Shown piece by piece: positions 1 through 9,749 of a DNA stretch of 64,000 nucleotides. The notes beneath the pieces were generated by a model, which searched no databases, had not been told where the DNA came from, and worked only from the letters and a program-made list of their open reading frames with translations. How positions within the stretch are numbered: position 1 is the first letter of the stretch; every line of letters starts with the position of its first letter. The position numbers and the translations under genes were made by a program. Source of the DNA: Cordilura impudica (Eukaryota > Arthropoda > Insecta > Diptera > Scathophagidae); NCBI GenBank assembly GCA_963682025.1, contig OY821517.1, positions 340,428,196 through 340,492,195 of the forward strand. Reading direction: 5' to 3'.

Positions 1-347
1 CGAGATCTATATGATATTTTGGATATTATGGCTATAAGAATCGATCTCATAGGGGTCATTTGTATGGAGACTAGGTATGAACATGAACCGATTTTCACCA
101 ATAGCGTTCGTGATATGGCCGATAGAAGCTTACATACCAAATTTCATCAAAATGTGTTCACATTTGCGACCTGTAGTTTGATTACAAGGTTTACATATAC
201 ACACAGATGGACAGACGGATGGACGGACATAGCTAAATCGACTCAGAAAGTGATTCTAAGTCGATGGGTCTAGGTCAAATATTTTTGCTAGTTACAAACA
301 TCAGCACAAAGTTATTATACCCTGACCACATAGTGGTATAGGGTATA
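1..347 (-). mobile_element. HINE family A, copy cut by window edge
   Basis: The right end matches the 5' terminus shared by all family A copies (on the minus strand it begins TATACCC and continues into a CACTATGTGG-type motif). The internal GTCY microsatellite is short here (209-230). The left part, including the 3' hairpin, lies outside the window. An 84-codon open frame on the plus strand recurs in other copies and is not regarded as a gene. Confidence 0.8.
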
Positions 348-656
348 TTTATGCGTAACAAAGATGCATACACATATTTGTTTACTTGTTTTGCATTTGA
401 AAATACAACAACAAGAAAATATGTGTATGCATCGTTTTTCAAAATCTTTTCCAACTCAAAAAAAAAAAAAAAAAAATCGTTCCCAACAAATTTGACATAG
501 TTGATGGCGGTGAAGGATATCAAAGGTTCAGAGACTTCTACTCTAACTCGTTTTAAAATCAACAGTTCACACCTTTGTCCTTTACAATTTTTTTTACCCT
601 CCAAAACTCAAAATTTCTTTAAAAAATATTTCTACAATTTTGATGATAACGGAGAG
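348..656. other. Non-coding stretch in a Wdr33 intron
   Basis: No gene or recognisable repeat beyond an oligo-A run at about 460-476. It should lie in the Wdr33 intron after exon 7, because that exon's donor is at 911 and no next exon is seen to its left. Confidence 0.4.
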
Positions 657-870
657 CCAAATCACCGAATTCGTTATCGAAAGTTTTCGATCGAAATTAT
701 TTTTTTATATCTCAAAATAAAATGCTGAGAGTAATTTTGAAGAATTATGGCCTTTGATTAAGAAGAAAAGCGAATCGTGGTCGAGCGTTTGTCCGTTTTC
801 TTCAAATAATAAACCAAAATATGGAATTTCGATTGATTTTACTCGATATCGAATGCGTTGATTTGACCCC
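657..870. mobile_element. MITE family M, copy 1
   Basis: About 210 bp flanked by imperfect inverted repeats of roughly 38 bp (left CCAAATCACCGAATTCG, right end the inverse of TCAAATCAACGCATTCG). Two more copies lie at 44972-45193 and 46536-46755 with the same interior, so this is a dispersed non-autonomous DNA element. No target duplication is visible for this copy. Confidence 0.75.
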
Positions 871-911
871 TGGTTCTTATGCACAGCCCCTATTTTTATT
901 GCAATACCTAC

Positions 912-1145
912 CCCACATTCCAAAATAATATTGAACCATCTGAACCGCCTGAACAGAAGAGACCTTCGTGCACCGGATGCCATGACACCGAGCTGGCTTC
1001 TTTCTTATGACCTCTAAATACCTGGGCCTCTTCTTTCAGGTTACGCAAATCGAATAATTTCAGTAAATGATCTCTGGAGGCCGTTACCAACCAATTTCCA
1101 TTGTCATTCCATTTTAAATCCATAACCGTAGATTTATGGGCGTGA
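912..1145 (-). CDS. Wdr33: Wdr33 coding exon 6 of those visible (WD40 blades)
   Basis: The exon starts after a TTTTTCAG acceptor and ends before GTAGGT at 911. It encodes a segment with [43 protein letters not shown] and [14 protein letters not shown]. These are two WD repeats that match human and Drosophila WDR33 almost residue for residue. The first base completes a Leu codon from the previous exon, and two bases of a Gly codon are left over for the next exon, which is not in the window. The codon phase fits on both sides. Confidence 0.95.
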
Positions 1146-1204
1146 CTGAAAAATAATATAAAGATATTTAAAATTTTTTTTAAAAGAAATTTAAAGAAAC
1201 TTAC

Positions 1205-1331
1205 AGTGTTGCCAAGGCTTGACCACTTTTTGGATCCCATAACTTGATGGGCTGTTGATTATCTTTACTACCTGATACGATAATACCTTTTTGTGGATGC
1301 CAATGAACACATTTAACATCGGCACCATGAC
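1205..1331 (-). CDS. Wdr33: Wdr33 short coding exon (WD40 blade)
   Basis: A 127-bp exon too short to stand out as an ORF. The acceptor is TTTGCAG and the donor CT|GTAAGT. Read in the frame carried over from the preceding exon, it gives [13 protein letters not shown], then [19 protein letters not shown] and SGQALATL, the WDR33 blade that contains the conserved SGSKD..QPIK motif. It is separated from the next exon by a 59-nt intron and from the previous one by 5.6 kb. Confidence 0.95.
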
Positions 1332-1719
1332 CTGCAAAGGGAAAATAGATATATTATGAACAAAAGTAAATATAAAATATGAGAAAACTTGGTACGAATC
1401 ACGAAACGGAAACGGTTTTTTTTTTTGAGAAACTTTTTAAAAACCATGATTCAGTACGGTCTTAACAAAGTTTAGGAAAATGTTTATGATATTCGAGTTC
1501 TTCGGATATCACTTAATCTTAGTTTAATTAAACTCAGATTGCTTAACACTTAGGTCGATTTTTAATATTCCGAAAATTAATTTAATATCGCGTTGAGCGA
1601 AAGAAAAAATAAACTTATCGAAATGCCGCACGCTTGGTAATTATTTTTTTTTTATTGTAAATATTTAATAGAATATAATTGATTATATTAAAAAAAGCAG
1701 TCATTTAGAAATTTTAGGT

Positions 1720-2640
1720 TACGTTATTTTTTAATTTTCATTTTTTAATATCTAATTTTTATTTTTTGATTTTTAATTATTATTTTTTAATTTTTATTTT
1801 TTAATTTGTAATTTTTAATTGTTAATTTTTATTTTTTAATTTTTGATTTTTAATTTGTGGTTTATTATTTTTAATTTTTAATCGTTAATTTTTTTAATAT
1901 TAAATTTATAATTTCTAATATTTAATTTTTGATTTTTAATTGTTATTTTTAATTTTTAATTTTTATTTTTAATTTTTATTTTTTAACATCTAATTTTTAT
2001 TTTTTGATTTTTAATTATTAATTTATAATTTTTATTTTTTAATTTTTGATTTTTTAACCTTTAATTTTTTATTTTTTATTTTTAATTGTTAATTTTTATT
2101 TTTAAATTTTTGATTTTTAATTTGTGGTTTATTTTTAATTTTTAATCGTTAATTTTTTTAATATTAAATTTATAATTTCTAATATTTAATTTAATTTTTG
2201 ATTTTTAATTGTTATTTTTAATTTTTATTTTTTAATTTTTGATTTTTTAACCTTTAATTTTTAATTTATAATTTTTAATTGTTAATTTTTAATTATTTTT
2301 TAATTTTTGATTTTTAATTTGTGGTTTTTTATTTTTAATTTTTAATCGTTTATTTTTTTAATATTAAATTTATAATTTCTAATATTTAATTTTTGATTTT
2401 TAATTTGTAATTTTTAAATGTTATTTTTTAATTTTTGATTTTTAATTTTGTTTTTTAATTTATAATTTTTAATTGTTAATTTTTAATAATAAATTTATAA
2501 CTTTAATTTTTTATTTTTAATTATTAATTTTATTTTTTATTTTTGAATGTTTGATTTTTAATTTATAATTTTTGATTTTTAATATTTAATTGTTAATTTT
2601 TAAAATTTAATTTATAATTTTTAATTTTTATTAATTTTTA
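1720..2640. repeat. AT-rich array of TTTTTAATT-type units with higher-order repeats
   Basis: Nearly pure A/T built from short units such as TTTTTAATT, TTTTTGATT and TTAATTGTTA. Rare landmarks show higher-order structure: AATTTGTGGTTT recurs near 1853, 2116 and 2318, each time followed by AATCGTTAATTTTTT-like and AATTTATAATTTCTAATA-like sequence. The repeat period is thus about 200-260 bp. It lies inside the large Wdr33 intron. Confidence 0.85.
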
Positions 2641-2889
2641 AATGATACTTTTTTAAAAAAGGGTATTATATCGTTATAACGATAAAAAAAAAATATGAGG
2701 TAATACTTGCTAAGGCCAATGAGACACGTGCAGTGTAAATATACACACAACTACAATGACTTCAACAATAAGTAGAAATACAAAATATCTAAAGAAAAAT
2801 AACAAACACACTGAAACATTTTATATTTTCAAGAGTTTTTTCAAAGTTTAATTTTAAACTCCTTTAGGATGTTAATAAACGATATTATA
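2641..2889. other. Intronic sequence without recognised feature
   Basis: Part of the 5.6 kb Wdr33 intron between the AT array and a HINE fragment. I see no coding or repeat structure here. Confidence 0.4.
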
Positions 2890-3030
2890 CAAAAACGAAC
2901 GGTCTAGCTCAGACATTCAGGGCGTGATGGTGATTTCCATAGACAGACGGACAGACGTTCATCGCTAAAAAAAACTTCTACTGTTATAAGGAACAAGAAA
3001 ATATATGGTTTTGAGTGCACAGTGGTGTGA
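2890..3030 (-). mobile_element. HINE family B fragment
   Basis: Contains the family B landmarks GGCGTGATGGTGATTTC, a CAGACGGACAGACG tract, a TTATAAGGAACAAGAA segment and a trailing GTGCACAGTGGTGTGA. This is the same order as in the complete copy at 32674-33236. Neither the terminal hairpin nor the final GGGTATA remains. Confidence 0.6.
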
Positions 3031-3424
3031 ATTAAAAATTTTTTGTATTCCATTTTTTTTATAAACGTTTTTCGTTTTTGAATGAATATTTATCACCTTT
3101 GAGTGATTAATAATTTTTGATTTACAATAGAGAAGTTTTCCGGAAATATTTTTTTCACTAAAAATGTCTTTTTCCCAAATAATTTATTTGCATAAAATAT
3201 TTTTATTATTATTAAAAACAATGGTGGTTTTTGGAATTTTATTTCAGATGAGAAAACATCTAAAAATTTATAATCTCAAAATTTTTGATCACACCAAAAA
3301 AAACTTTTTTCACTTAATAAAAGTCCTAACCTCTAATTTTACGTTTTACATGGGGATATTTTCAAAGATTTTTCCACAATGCTGAATAAAACAATTTTAC
3401 TTATTTGATTAATTGAAACCAATA
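3031..3424. other. Intronic sequence without recognised feature
   Basis: AT-rich, with a 73-codon open frame (3164-3385) of low-complexity composition and no family resemblance. I do not call it a gene. Confidence 0.4.
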
Positions 3425-4020
3425 TATTAAAACAAGTACCTTTTAATTAAAAAATTACTTTTTTACTAAAACTAATTTTTTTTATTAAAAAAGTACCTTT
3501 TATTAAAAAAGTACCTTTTATTCAAAACGTACATTTTATTAAAAAAATATCTTTTATTAAAAAAGGACCTTTGTTAAAAAGTCCTTTTATTAAATAAGTA
3601 CGTTTTATTACAAAAGTACCTTTTAATGTAAAAAGTGATTTTTATTAAAAAAGTACATTTATTAAAAAATTAATTTTAGTTATTATTTAAGAGTTATATT
3701 AAGAGTTATTTTAATTTACAAAAAATAGGTACATTTTATTAAATAAGTACCTTTTATGGAAAAAGTGTCTCTTATTAAAAAAGTACCTTTTATAAAAAAG
3801 CACCTTAAATTAAAAATGTACCTTTTATTAAAAAAGTACATTTAATGAAAAAAGTACCGATTATTGAAAAAGTACCTTATATTAAAAAAGTACCTTTTAC
3901 TACAAAAGTACCTTCTAATTAAAAAAGGACCTTCTATTTAAAAAGCACTTTTTATAAAAAAAAAAGTTTTAATTTTAATTAAAGAGTAGTTTTTTTCCAT
4001 TAAAGTTCTCTCTGTTCTTT
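3425..4020. repeat. Minisatellite, 18-bp unit (left block)
   Basis: Degenerate tandem copies of AAAAAAGTACCTTTTATT. The array continues after the inserted HINE at 4033-4803. A stretch near its right edge (3880-4020, ending in a TTTAATTTTAATTAAAGAGTAG landmark) is duplicated at 5490-5640, so longer segments have also been copied within the array. Confidence 0.9.
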
Positions 4021-4032
4021 CTGTATTGAAAA

Positions 4033-4803
4033 ACAAGTAAGAAAATTATAGTCGGCCTAGGCCGACTATACGATACCCTATACCATGCGGTTAGAGACCC
4101 TATCTCTTAGGCCCAACTAACTGGACATAGTAAATAAGCATAAACCAAATTTGAGGAGGATTTTTATTAATTTTTTTGACTGCAGATATGAAAAAGTTCA
4201 TACCGGATGCTATATCTATATGGGGACTAGGCCCAAAAATGGACCGATCCTGACCATGTTTGGTAAAGTCTCTTGAATTTTGCAAAAATATATACAAACA
4301 AAATTTGAGAAGAATCAGTGCAATATTTTTTTTTTTTGATAGATTTAAGTGAAGATCGGGAAGCAGCTCTATGTGGGGCCTATGACTAACAGTTGTCCCA
4401 GGGATCATTTTTAGACTACTCATTAATGGATGTAATAAACGCATACAAACCCAATTTGAGTAAGTTCTATATGACAATTTGGATCTTATGGCAATTTATG
4501 TCGATTTCATAGGGGTCATTTGTATGGGGGCTAGGTCTGAACATGGACCGATTCTCACCAATTTCAATAGCGTTCATCCCAAATACCAAATTTCATCAAA
4601 ATATATTCATATTTGCGACCTGCAGTTTGATTTTAAGCTTTACATGGACACAAAGACGGACGGACGGACATCGTTTAATCGAATCAGATAGTGATTCTGA
4701 TTCGATCGGTATAATTAAAGATGGGTGTAGGTCAAATATTATTGGTTGTTACAAACAGCAGCACAAAGTCATTATACCCAAACCACATAGTGGTATAGGG
4801 TAT
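4033..4803 (-). mobile_element. HINE family A, full-length copy inside the minisatellite
   Basis: About 770 bp. On the minus strand the 5' end is TATACCCTATACC and the 3' end is a perfect palindrome (TATAGTCGGCCTAGG and its mirror, 4047-4070) followed by CTTACTTGT. An inverted copy of the 5' terminus (GATACCCTATACC as read on plus) sits just inside the hairpin. Such asymmetrical terminal repeats plus a 3' hairpin are the signature of Helentron-derived non-autonomous elements. The internal GTCY tract is at 4655-4668. Minisatellite flanks both sides. Confidence 0.85.
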
Positions 4804-6690
4804 AAATACCTTTTATTAAGAAAATTTTAATTAAAAAGTACCTTTTATTAAAAAGTACATTTTATTGAAAAAATACATTTTTTATAAAAATACCTTTTAT
4901 TAAAAAACACATTTTTTATTAAAAAAGTACATTTTAATAAAAATAAATACATTTTATTAAATAAGTACCTTTTTTTTAAAGTATCTTTTATAGAAAAAGT
5001 GCCTTTTGTTAAAAAAGCACCTTTTGTTAAAAAGTACCTTTTATTGAAAGAGTACCTTTTGTTAAAAAAATAACTTTTATTAAAAAAGTACCTTCTATAA
5101 AAAGTTCCTTTTATTAAAAAAAGAACATTTTATTAAATAAGTATCTTTAATTAGAAAAGTACCTTTTATTTAAGGAATAACCTTTTATTACAGAAGTACC
5201 TTTTATTGAAAAAGGGTCTTTTATTAAAAAAAGTTCCTCTTATTAAAAATAGTACATTTTATTAAATAAATGCCTTTCATTAATAAAGTATCTTTTAGTA
5301 AAAAAGTACCTTCTTGAAGAAGTACCTTTTGTCATAAAGAGTAACTTTTATTAAAAAAGTACCTTTCATTAAAAAAAGTAACTTTTATTAAAAAAAGTAA
5401 CTATTATTAAAAAAGAACCTTTTATTTAAAAAGTCCTTTCATTAAAAAAGTACCTTTTATTAAAAAAGTACCTTTTATTAAAAAGTACATTTAATGAAAA
5501 AGTACCTTTTACTACAAAAGTACCTTCTAATTAGAAAAGGACCTTCTATTTAAAAAGCACTTTTTATATAAAAAAAAAGTTTTAATTTTAATTAAAGAGT
5601 AGTTTTTTTATTAAAGTTCTTTCTATTAAAAAGTCACTTTTTATTACATATGTATGTACCTTTTATGAAATAAGTAGCTTTTATTAAATAAGTAGCTTTT
5701 ATTAAATAAGTAGCTTTTATTAAATAAGTAGCTTTTATTATATAAGTAGCTTTTATTAAAAAAGCACCCTTTATTAAAAAAGTACATTTTATTAAAAAAG
5801 TGCGCTTTTTTTTTGAAAAGTACCATTTATTGAAAAAGAGCCTTTTGTTAAAAAAGTACCTTTTATTGAAATAGTATCTTTTGTTATAAAAGTACCTTTT
5901 ATTAAAAAAGTAACTACTATTAAAAGTACCTTTTATTAAAAAAAGAACATTTTATTAAAGAAGTATCTTTTATTAGAAAAAGTACCTTTTATTAAAAAAG
6001 TACCATTTCTTGAAAAAGTACCTTTTGTTATAAAAAAGTACCTTTTATTAAAAAAGTACCATTTCTTGATAAAGTACCTTTTATTAAAAAAAGTACCTTT
6101 TATTAAAAAAGTACCATTTCTTGATAAAGTACCTTTTATTAAAAAAAGTACCGTTTATTAAAAAAGTACCATTTCTTGATAAAGTACCTTTTATTAAAAA
6201 AGTACCTTTTATTAAAAAAGTACCTTTTATTAAAAATTATCTTTTAGTAAAAAAGTACCATTTCTTGAAAAAATACCTTGTTATAAAAAGTACCTTTTAT
6301 TAAAATAAAGTACCTTTTATTAAAAAAGTATCTTTTAGTAAAACAGCACCATTTCTGGAAAAAGTACTTTTTATTAAAATAGTACCTTTTATTAAAAAAA
6401 GTACCTTTTATTAAAAAAAGTACCTTTTATTAAAAAAGTACCATTTCTTGAAAAAGTACCTTTTGTTATAAAAAAGTACCATTTCTTGATAAAGTACCTT
6501 TTATTAAAAAAGTACCTTTTACTAAAAAGTATCTTTTAGTAAAAAAGTACCATTTCTTGAAAAAGTACCTTTTGTCATAAAAAGTACCTTTTGTCATAAA
6601 AAGTACCTTTTATTATAAAAAGTACCTTTTATTTAAAAAAGTACCTATTATTAAAAAAGAACCTTTTATTAATAAAGCACCTTTTATATA
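4804..6690. repeat. Minisatellite, 18-bp unit (right block)
   Basis: Roughly 100 degenerate copies of the same AAAAAAGTACCTTTTATT unit. Variants such as AAGTACCATTTCTTGAT are clustered near 6000-6600, where pairs of units repeat together as a higher-order unit. Short ORFs of the repeating type FNKSYL.. or KKVPFI.. are by-products of the repeat. Confidence 0.9.
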
Positions 6691-6934
6691 AACAAATTTT
6701 TTTAAATTTCAAATATTATTAGAAAATTAATTGATTAAAAAAACATTAAAAACAAATAAATATTTAAAGAAATTATATTACAAAATTATTTGGCAGATTA
6801 GTTTTTTTGCATAATTTTTTTTTTAAACACTACAGATTAAAATAAATAATTTGTACAAAATTTTCTTTAGTCCTGTCAGCAATAACACAGCACAACTGAT
6901 CGTTTAAACTATATTTTTCACATAATGTACTTAC

Positions 6935-7032
6935 CCCGCAAGACTTTTTCCTCTTGACACCGAAGAAAATCGAATATACGTAAAGTACCATCATCACTGC
7001 AGCTCACAAATTTACTATCTGTAGGACTGAAA
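6935..7032 (-). CDS. Wdr33: Wdr33 short coding exon (WD40 blade)
   Basis: A 98-bp exon between acceptor ATCCACAG and donor CGGG|GTAAGT. It encodes [34 protein letters not shown], one WD blade conserved in WDR33 (S-DDGT-RI-DF-RC-EE--LRG). The usual W of the WD dipeptide is F here. The first base completes a Ser codon from the upstream exon. Confidence 0.95.
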
Positions 7033-8351
7033 CTGTGGATAGCCAACGAAAACCGGACACAATGATGCAGCAGGAAAATTTTGTAGTTCCAAAACAAAGA
7101 TGTGTTTAAATAAAAGTACCCAGCCAAGATGTAACGATGTCACCCAAAACGATTTAAAAGTAGAGTTGTAAGAAGAGTTTTTGTTGAATATTTTGATTTT
7201 GTTTTTTGGTTTGATGGTCCATATATGTAGACATAAATTATATAATTTTTATTTTGGTTACAAAAAATTAAATAAAGTTAAAAATTACAATAGCTAAAGA
7301 AAAAAATGTTTTTATTTGTTTATTTATTTTCAACACCTAACACAATAAAAGATTGTAGATCGCAATAAGATGATTAAAAAATAAAATATTGTTTTTATAT
7401 ATTTTCTTTATTTAACAAGCCTAATTTGGTAAATAATACTTTATTGTGTAGTTTTTGGAGCCCTCTTCAACGAAAGATGTATTTAGTCCTGCAATTTGTT
7501 GTTCGTTTAATAAAAATGCCAAAGCCATGTTTTAGTAAAAAAAATGTTCTTTATTAAATTTGTCTGGAGCATTAAAAAAATACGAATCTTTTTGTTGTAT
7601 TTAAAAAATTATCTTTATTTATTATAAATACACAAAAAGAAAAAAAAAATGTAGAGAAAACTATAAAAAAAAAATAAATAAAAAAAACAAATTTCAACGA
7701 AAAGACGGGGGGGTCTCCAACGTAGTAGATAGACGGATAAGATGCTCAGGATGATGAAGAAATTTTGAACTAATTTATTTGAAATATTTTTTCAAAAACA
7801 ATACAGCATAAATATGTATAAAAGGCAAAATGCAACAAGAACAGCAACAACAACACCTTTTATAAGTTTATTACAAAATAATGAAAGAATATTATAAATA
7901 AATTAGTTAATATCTTAAAGAGGTTTCCTTAAAATTTGTGCTTTCAAATTAAAAACGTTTAGTTTTAGTTTGGCGAAAATATTTAAATTTTATTTATGTT
8001 TTTTTTTTTGTTTCAGTATAAAAACGATAGTCTTTGGCTTTTTATTGTTTAAAAAAATGTATAAATATCACAGTTTCTTTGTACATTTAGGATAATCTTT
8101 ATGATAACAACTATTAGCTGGTCTGGTAGCAGAGACTTTTGAATTGTTTCTTTGTTGATATTGAAACTTTATTTGGAGAAACAACTCAAAAAAGAAGCTC
8201 TACTAACAGTAAAGGGAAAATTTTATTATAAAACTATCTGCATAGGCCCTATAGAACTTTATTTTTTTTTTTTTTTATTTCAAATGTTTCTATTAAACAA
8301 CTAAGTAGAATTTTTAAAATTATATAAGATAAAACAATTGAGAAGCTATAC
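7033..8351 (-). other. Wdr33 intron between coding exons 4 and 3 of those visible
   Basis: An AT-rich 1.3 kb intron with canonical ends (GTATAG donor at 8351, CACAG acceptor at 7033). I see no gene, transposon or strong repeat in it. Confidence 0.8.
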
Positions 8352-8503
8352 CTTATTCCCCTAATTGCTTCCTTGTGGGCTTGAAACATTTTCACATTGT
8401 TCATATTCGATTGCCAGTATTTGACGTAGCCACCATGATCGCCTGTAACCATCCAGCTGTCGTTGTGTGACCAAACCATAGTACGAACGGAAGTATCGTG
8501 GGC
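8352..8503 (-). CDS. Wdr33: Wdr33 coding exon (WD40 blade)
   Basis: A 152-bp exon from a TCTTTCAG acceptor to an AATAAG|GTATAG donor. It encodes [35 protein letters not shown] and [12 protein letters not shown] (last residue shared). The [21 protein letters not shown] block is essentially invariant in the WDR33 family. Open reading continues into the intron, so the ORF looks longer than the exon. Confidence 0.97.
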
Positions 8504-9056
8504 CTGAAAGATAATTGAAAAATAAGATAAAAAGTAATGTGTTATTGACGGATTTTACTATAATATTATGGGCTCAACTACACTTTGGTATCATAAACAA
8601 AAAAAGTACTTTTCTAGTTAAATATTTTTCAGAAAAAAAAAAAAAAAAAAAAATTCAACTACACTTTAGTAACAAAACTATGGAAATTAGTACTAAAACT
8701 TTTTCTTGTATTATAAACAGAATGTTAGATATTTTTCAGTAACAAAAAATGGTACCTTTCTATTGTGTTCTAAAATAATAAAATAAATTATAAATGGTGG
8801 TTTCTCGGCTTAGTTCTTTTTGTAGACATCCTTGGTCAAGATTAAAAATACTTTTAATATTCATACAGCCTTCTAAAGGAAGTAATATTTTATCGATAAA
8901 GTTCTCAAAAAAGATTATTTACATAGCATGTTCTTGAAAAATAAATAATCTAGTCCAAATAAAATTACTACCGATATTGTAAAATAAAAGTGTATGAAAA
9001 CCTATTTTTACTATTTTGAATTAGCTAAAGTGCAGTTAAATGCTAGTGTAACCTAC

Positions 9057-9326
9057 TTGTAATATAGTTTCAAAATTAAATGTTAAGCCATTCCACAATG
9101 TAAATTCTCCCGAACTGGCGCCAGTGACCAATCTCCTTCCCTCTGGCGTCCAGGCTAAGGTGAAAATGGGACATCTCATTTTATTCGTGGCAGTTTTAAC
9201 AAATCTGGTGGTGACAGCATTAGAAGGATTATCTAAATAACTACTAGGCGGCATCAGCTCGGGCACATATATGCTCTCCGGCTGTAAAGCAAAACGATCT
9301 CGGGAGTCTCTTTGCCATAGGCGGGC
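9057..9326 (-). CDS. Wdr33: Wdr33 coding exon (RNA-binding N-terminal region and first blade)
   Basis: A 270-bp exon, phase 0 at both ends: TTTATAG acceptor and TTACAA|GTAGGT donor. It starts [17 protein letters not shown], continues [36 protein letters not shown], and ends [18 protein letters not shown] and TILQ. The [20 protein letters not shown] stretch is a family hallmark. In the known human CPSF structure this region helps grip the AAUAAA hexamer. Confidence 0.97.
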
Positions 9327-9394
9327 CTATAAAGCAAAATTTCAATTATTAATCTGTTCAAAGTTTAAGTAGTTATAAAAAAATCTTAACTCAC

Positions 9395-9682
9395 TTCTAG
9401 CTTTTTAACAATGGAAGCATTATAATCTACTGTCTTACGCATAACGCTTTTACGCAAACGCTTGCCATCAAAATCGTCTTGGGTCATTTGAAACGGCCTT
9501 TGGTAGCCACCGGCATTGAACGGTTTAAAATATGATTTATTGCCGCCACCACCATGATGGCCATGATGGTAATGTGGACGAAAATAATTACCATGAGAGC
9601 CGGGCATGGGTGGTGGTATGGTAGTGTTGGTGGCCAGATGCGAGGGAGCCGTTAATTGCGGTGGGGGTTGTGAGACATCCAT
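9395..9682 (-). CDS. Wdr33: Wdr33 first coding exon
   Basis: The start at 9682 is chosen because it is the first ATG after a TTTTGTTTTAG acceptor. An in-frame upstream ATG at 9733 would lie in the preceding small intron. The exon encodes 96 residues: a Pro-rich start (MDVSQPPPQLTAPSH), a Gly/His-rich stretch (HYHHGHHGGGG) and the conserved DDFDGKRLRKSVMRKTVDYN segment that precedes the WD40 domain. The donor is CTAGAA|GTGAGT, phase 0, so LE joins to ARLWQRD in the next exon. Confidence 0.93.
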
Positions 9683-9686
9683 GCTG

Positions 9687-9748
9687 CTAAAACAAAAAGA
9701 AATTTTATTATATAAGCCATATAAAAAAAACACTAAAAAAAAACTTAC
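9687..9748 (-). other. Wdr33 5'-UTR intron
   Basis: A 62-nt candidate intron in the leader: donor AAAT|GTAAGT (9748) and acceptor TTTTAG (9687), with a pyrimidine-rich end. It fits the common short-intron size class of flies. The transcription start upstream of 9749 is not resolved. Confidence 0.6.
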
Positions 9749-9749
9749 A

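Larger units (their letters stand above)
912..9749 (-). other. Wdr33: Wdr33 gene, 5' portion (3' end outside window)
   Basis: Six coding exons (9682-9395, 9326-9057, 8503-8352, 7032-6935, 1331-1205, 1145-912) join in a single frame through GT..AG introns to give about 389 residues. The order is a Pro/His/Gly-rich N-terminus, the conserved DGKRLRKSVMRKTVDYN segment, and then WD40 repeats. In the known family, WDR33 is the CPSF subunit that, with CPSF30, recognises the AAUAAA poly(A) signal in the nucleus. The visible part covers the N-terminus and about the first six blades; the remaining blade and the C-terminal tail must lie left of position 1. Intron sizes are very uneven: 62 nt, 68 nt, 553 nt, 1.3 kb, 5.6 kb (intron 5) and 59 nt. 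The large intron is mostly tandem repeat and transposon. Confidence 0.95.

Noticed and set aside
1720..2640. Possible scaffold-attachment or replication origin because of extreme AT content.
   Set aside because: AT-richness alone is no evidence; the content is explained as a tandem array.
4479..4691. Open frame beginning MDLMAIYVDFIGVICMG, recurring in at least seven places on both strands.
   Set aside because: It is always the same stretch of HINE family A read antisense, runs into the ACGG microsatellite, and is broken in older copies. The conservation follows from shared descent of the repeat, not from coding.
5644..6303. Open frames with repeating FNKSYL and KKVPFI units.
   Set aside because: Direct translations of the 18-bp minisatellite (a multiple of three); no start context or conservation.
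3425..6690. CRISPR-like appearance of regularly repeated 18-bp units.
   Set aside because: No unique spacers of fixed length, units are contiguous and degenerate, and the genome is eukaryotic.
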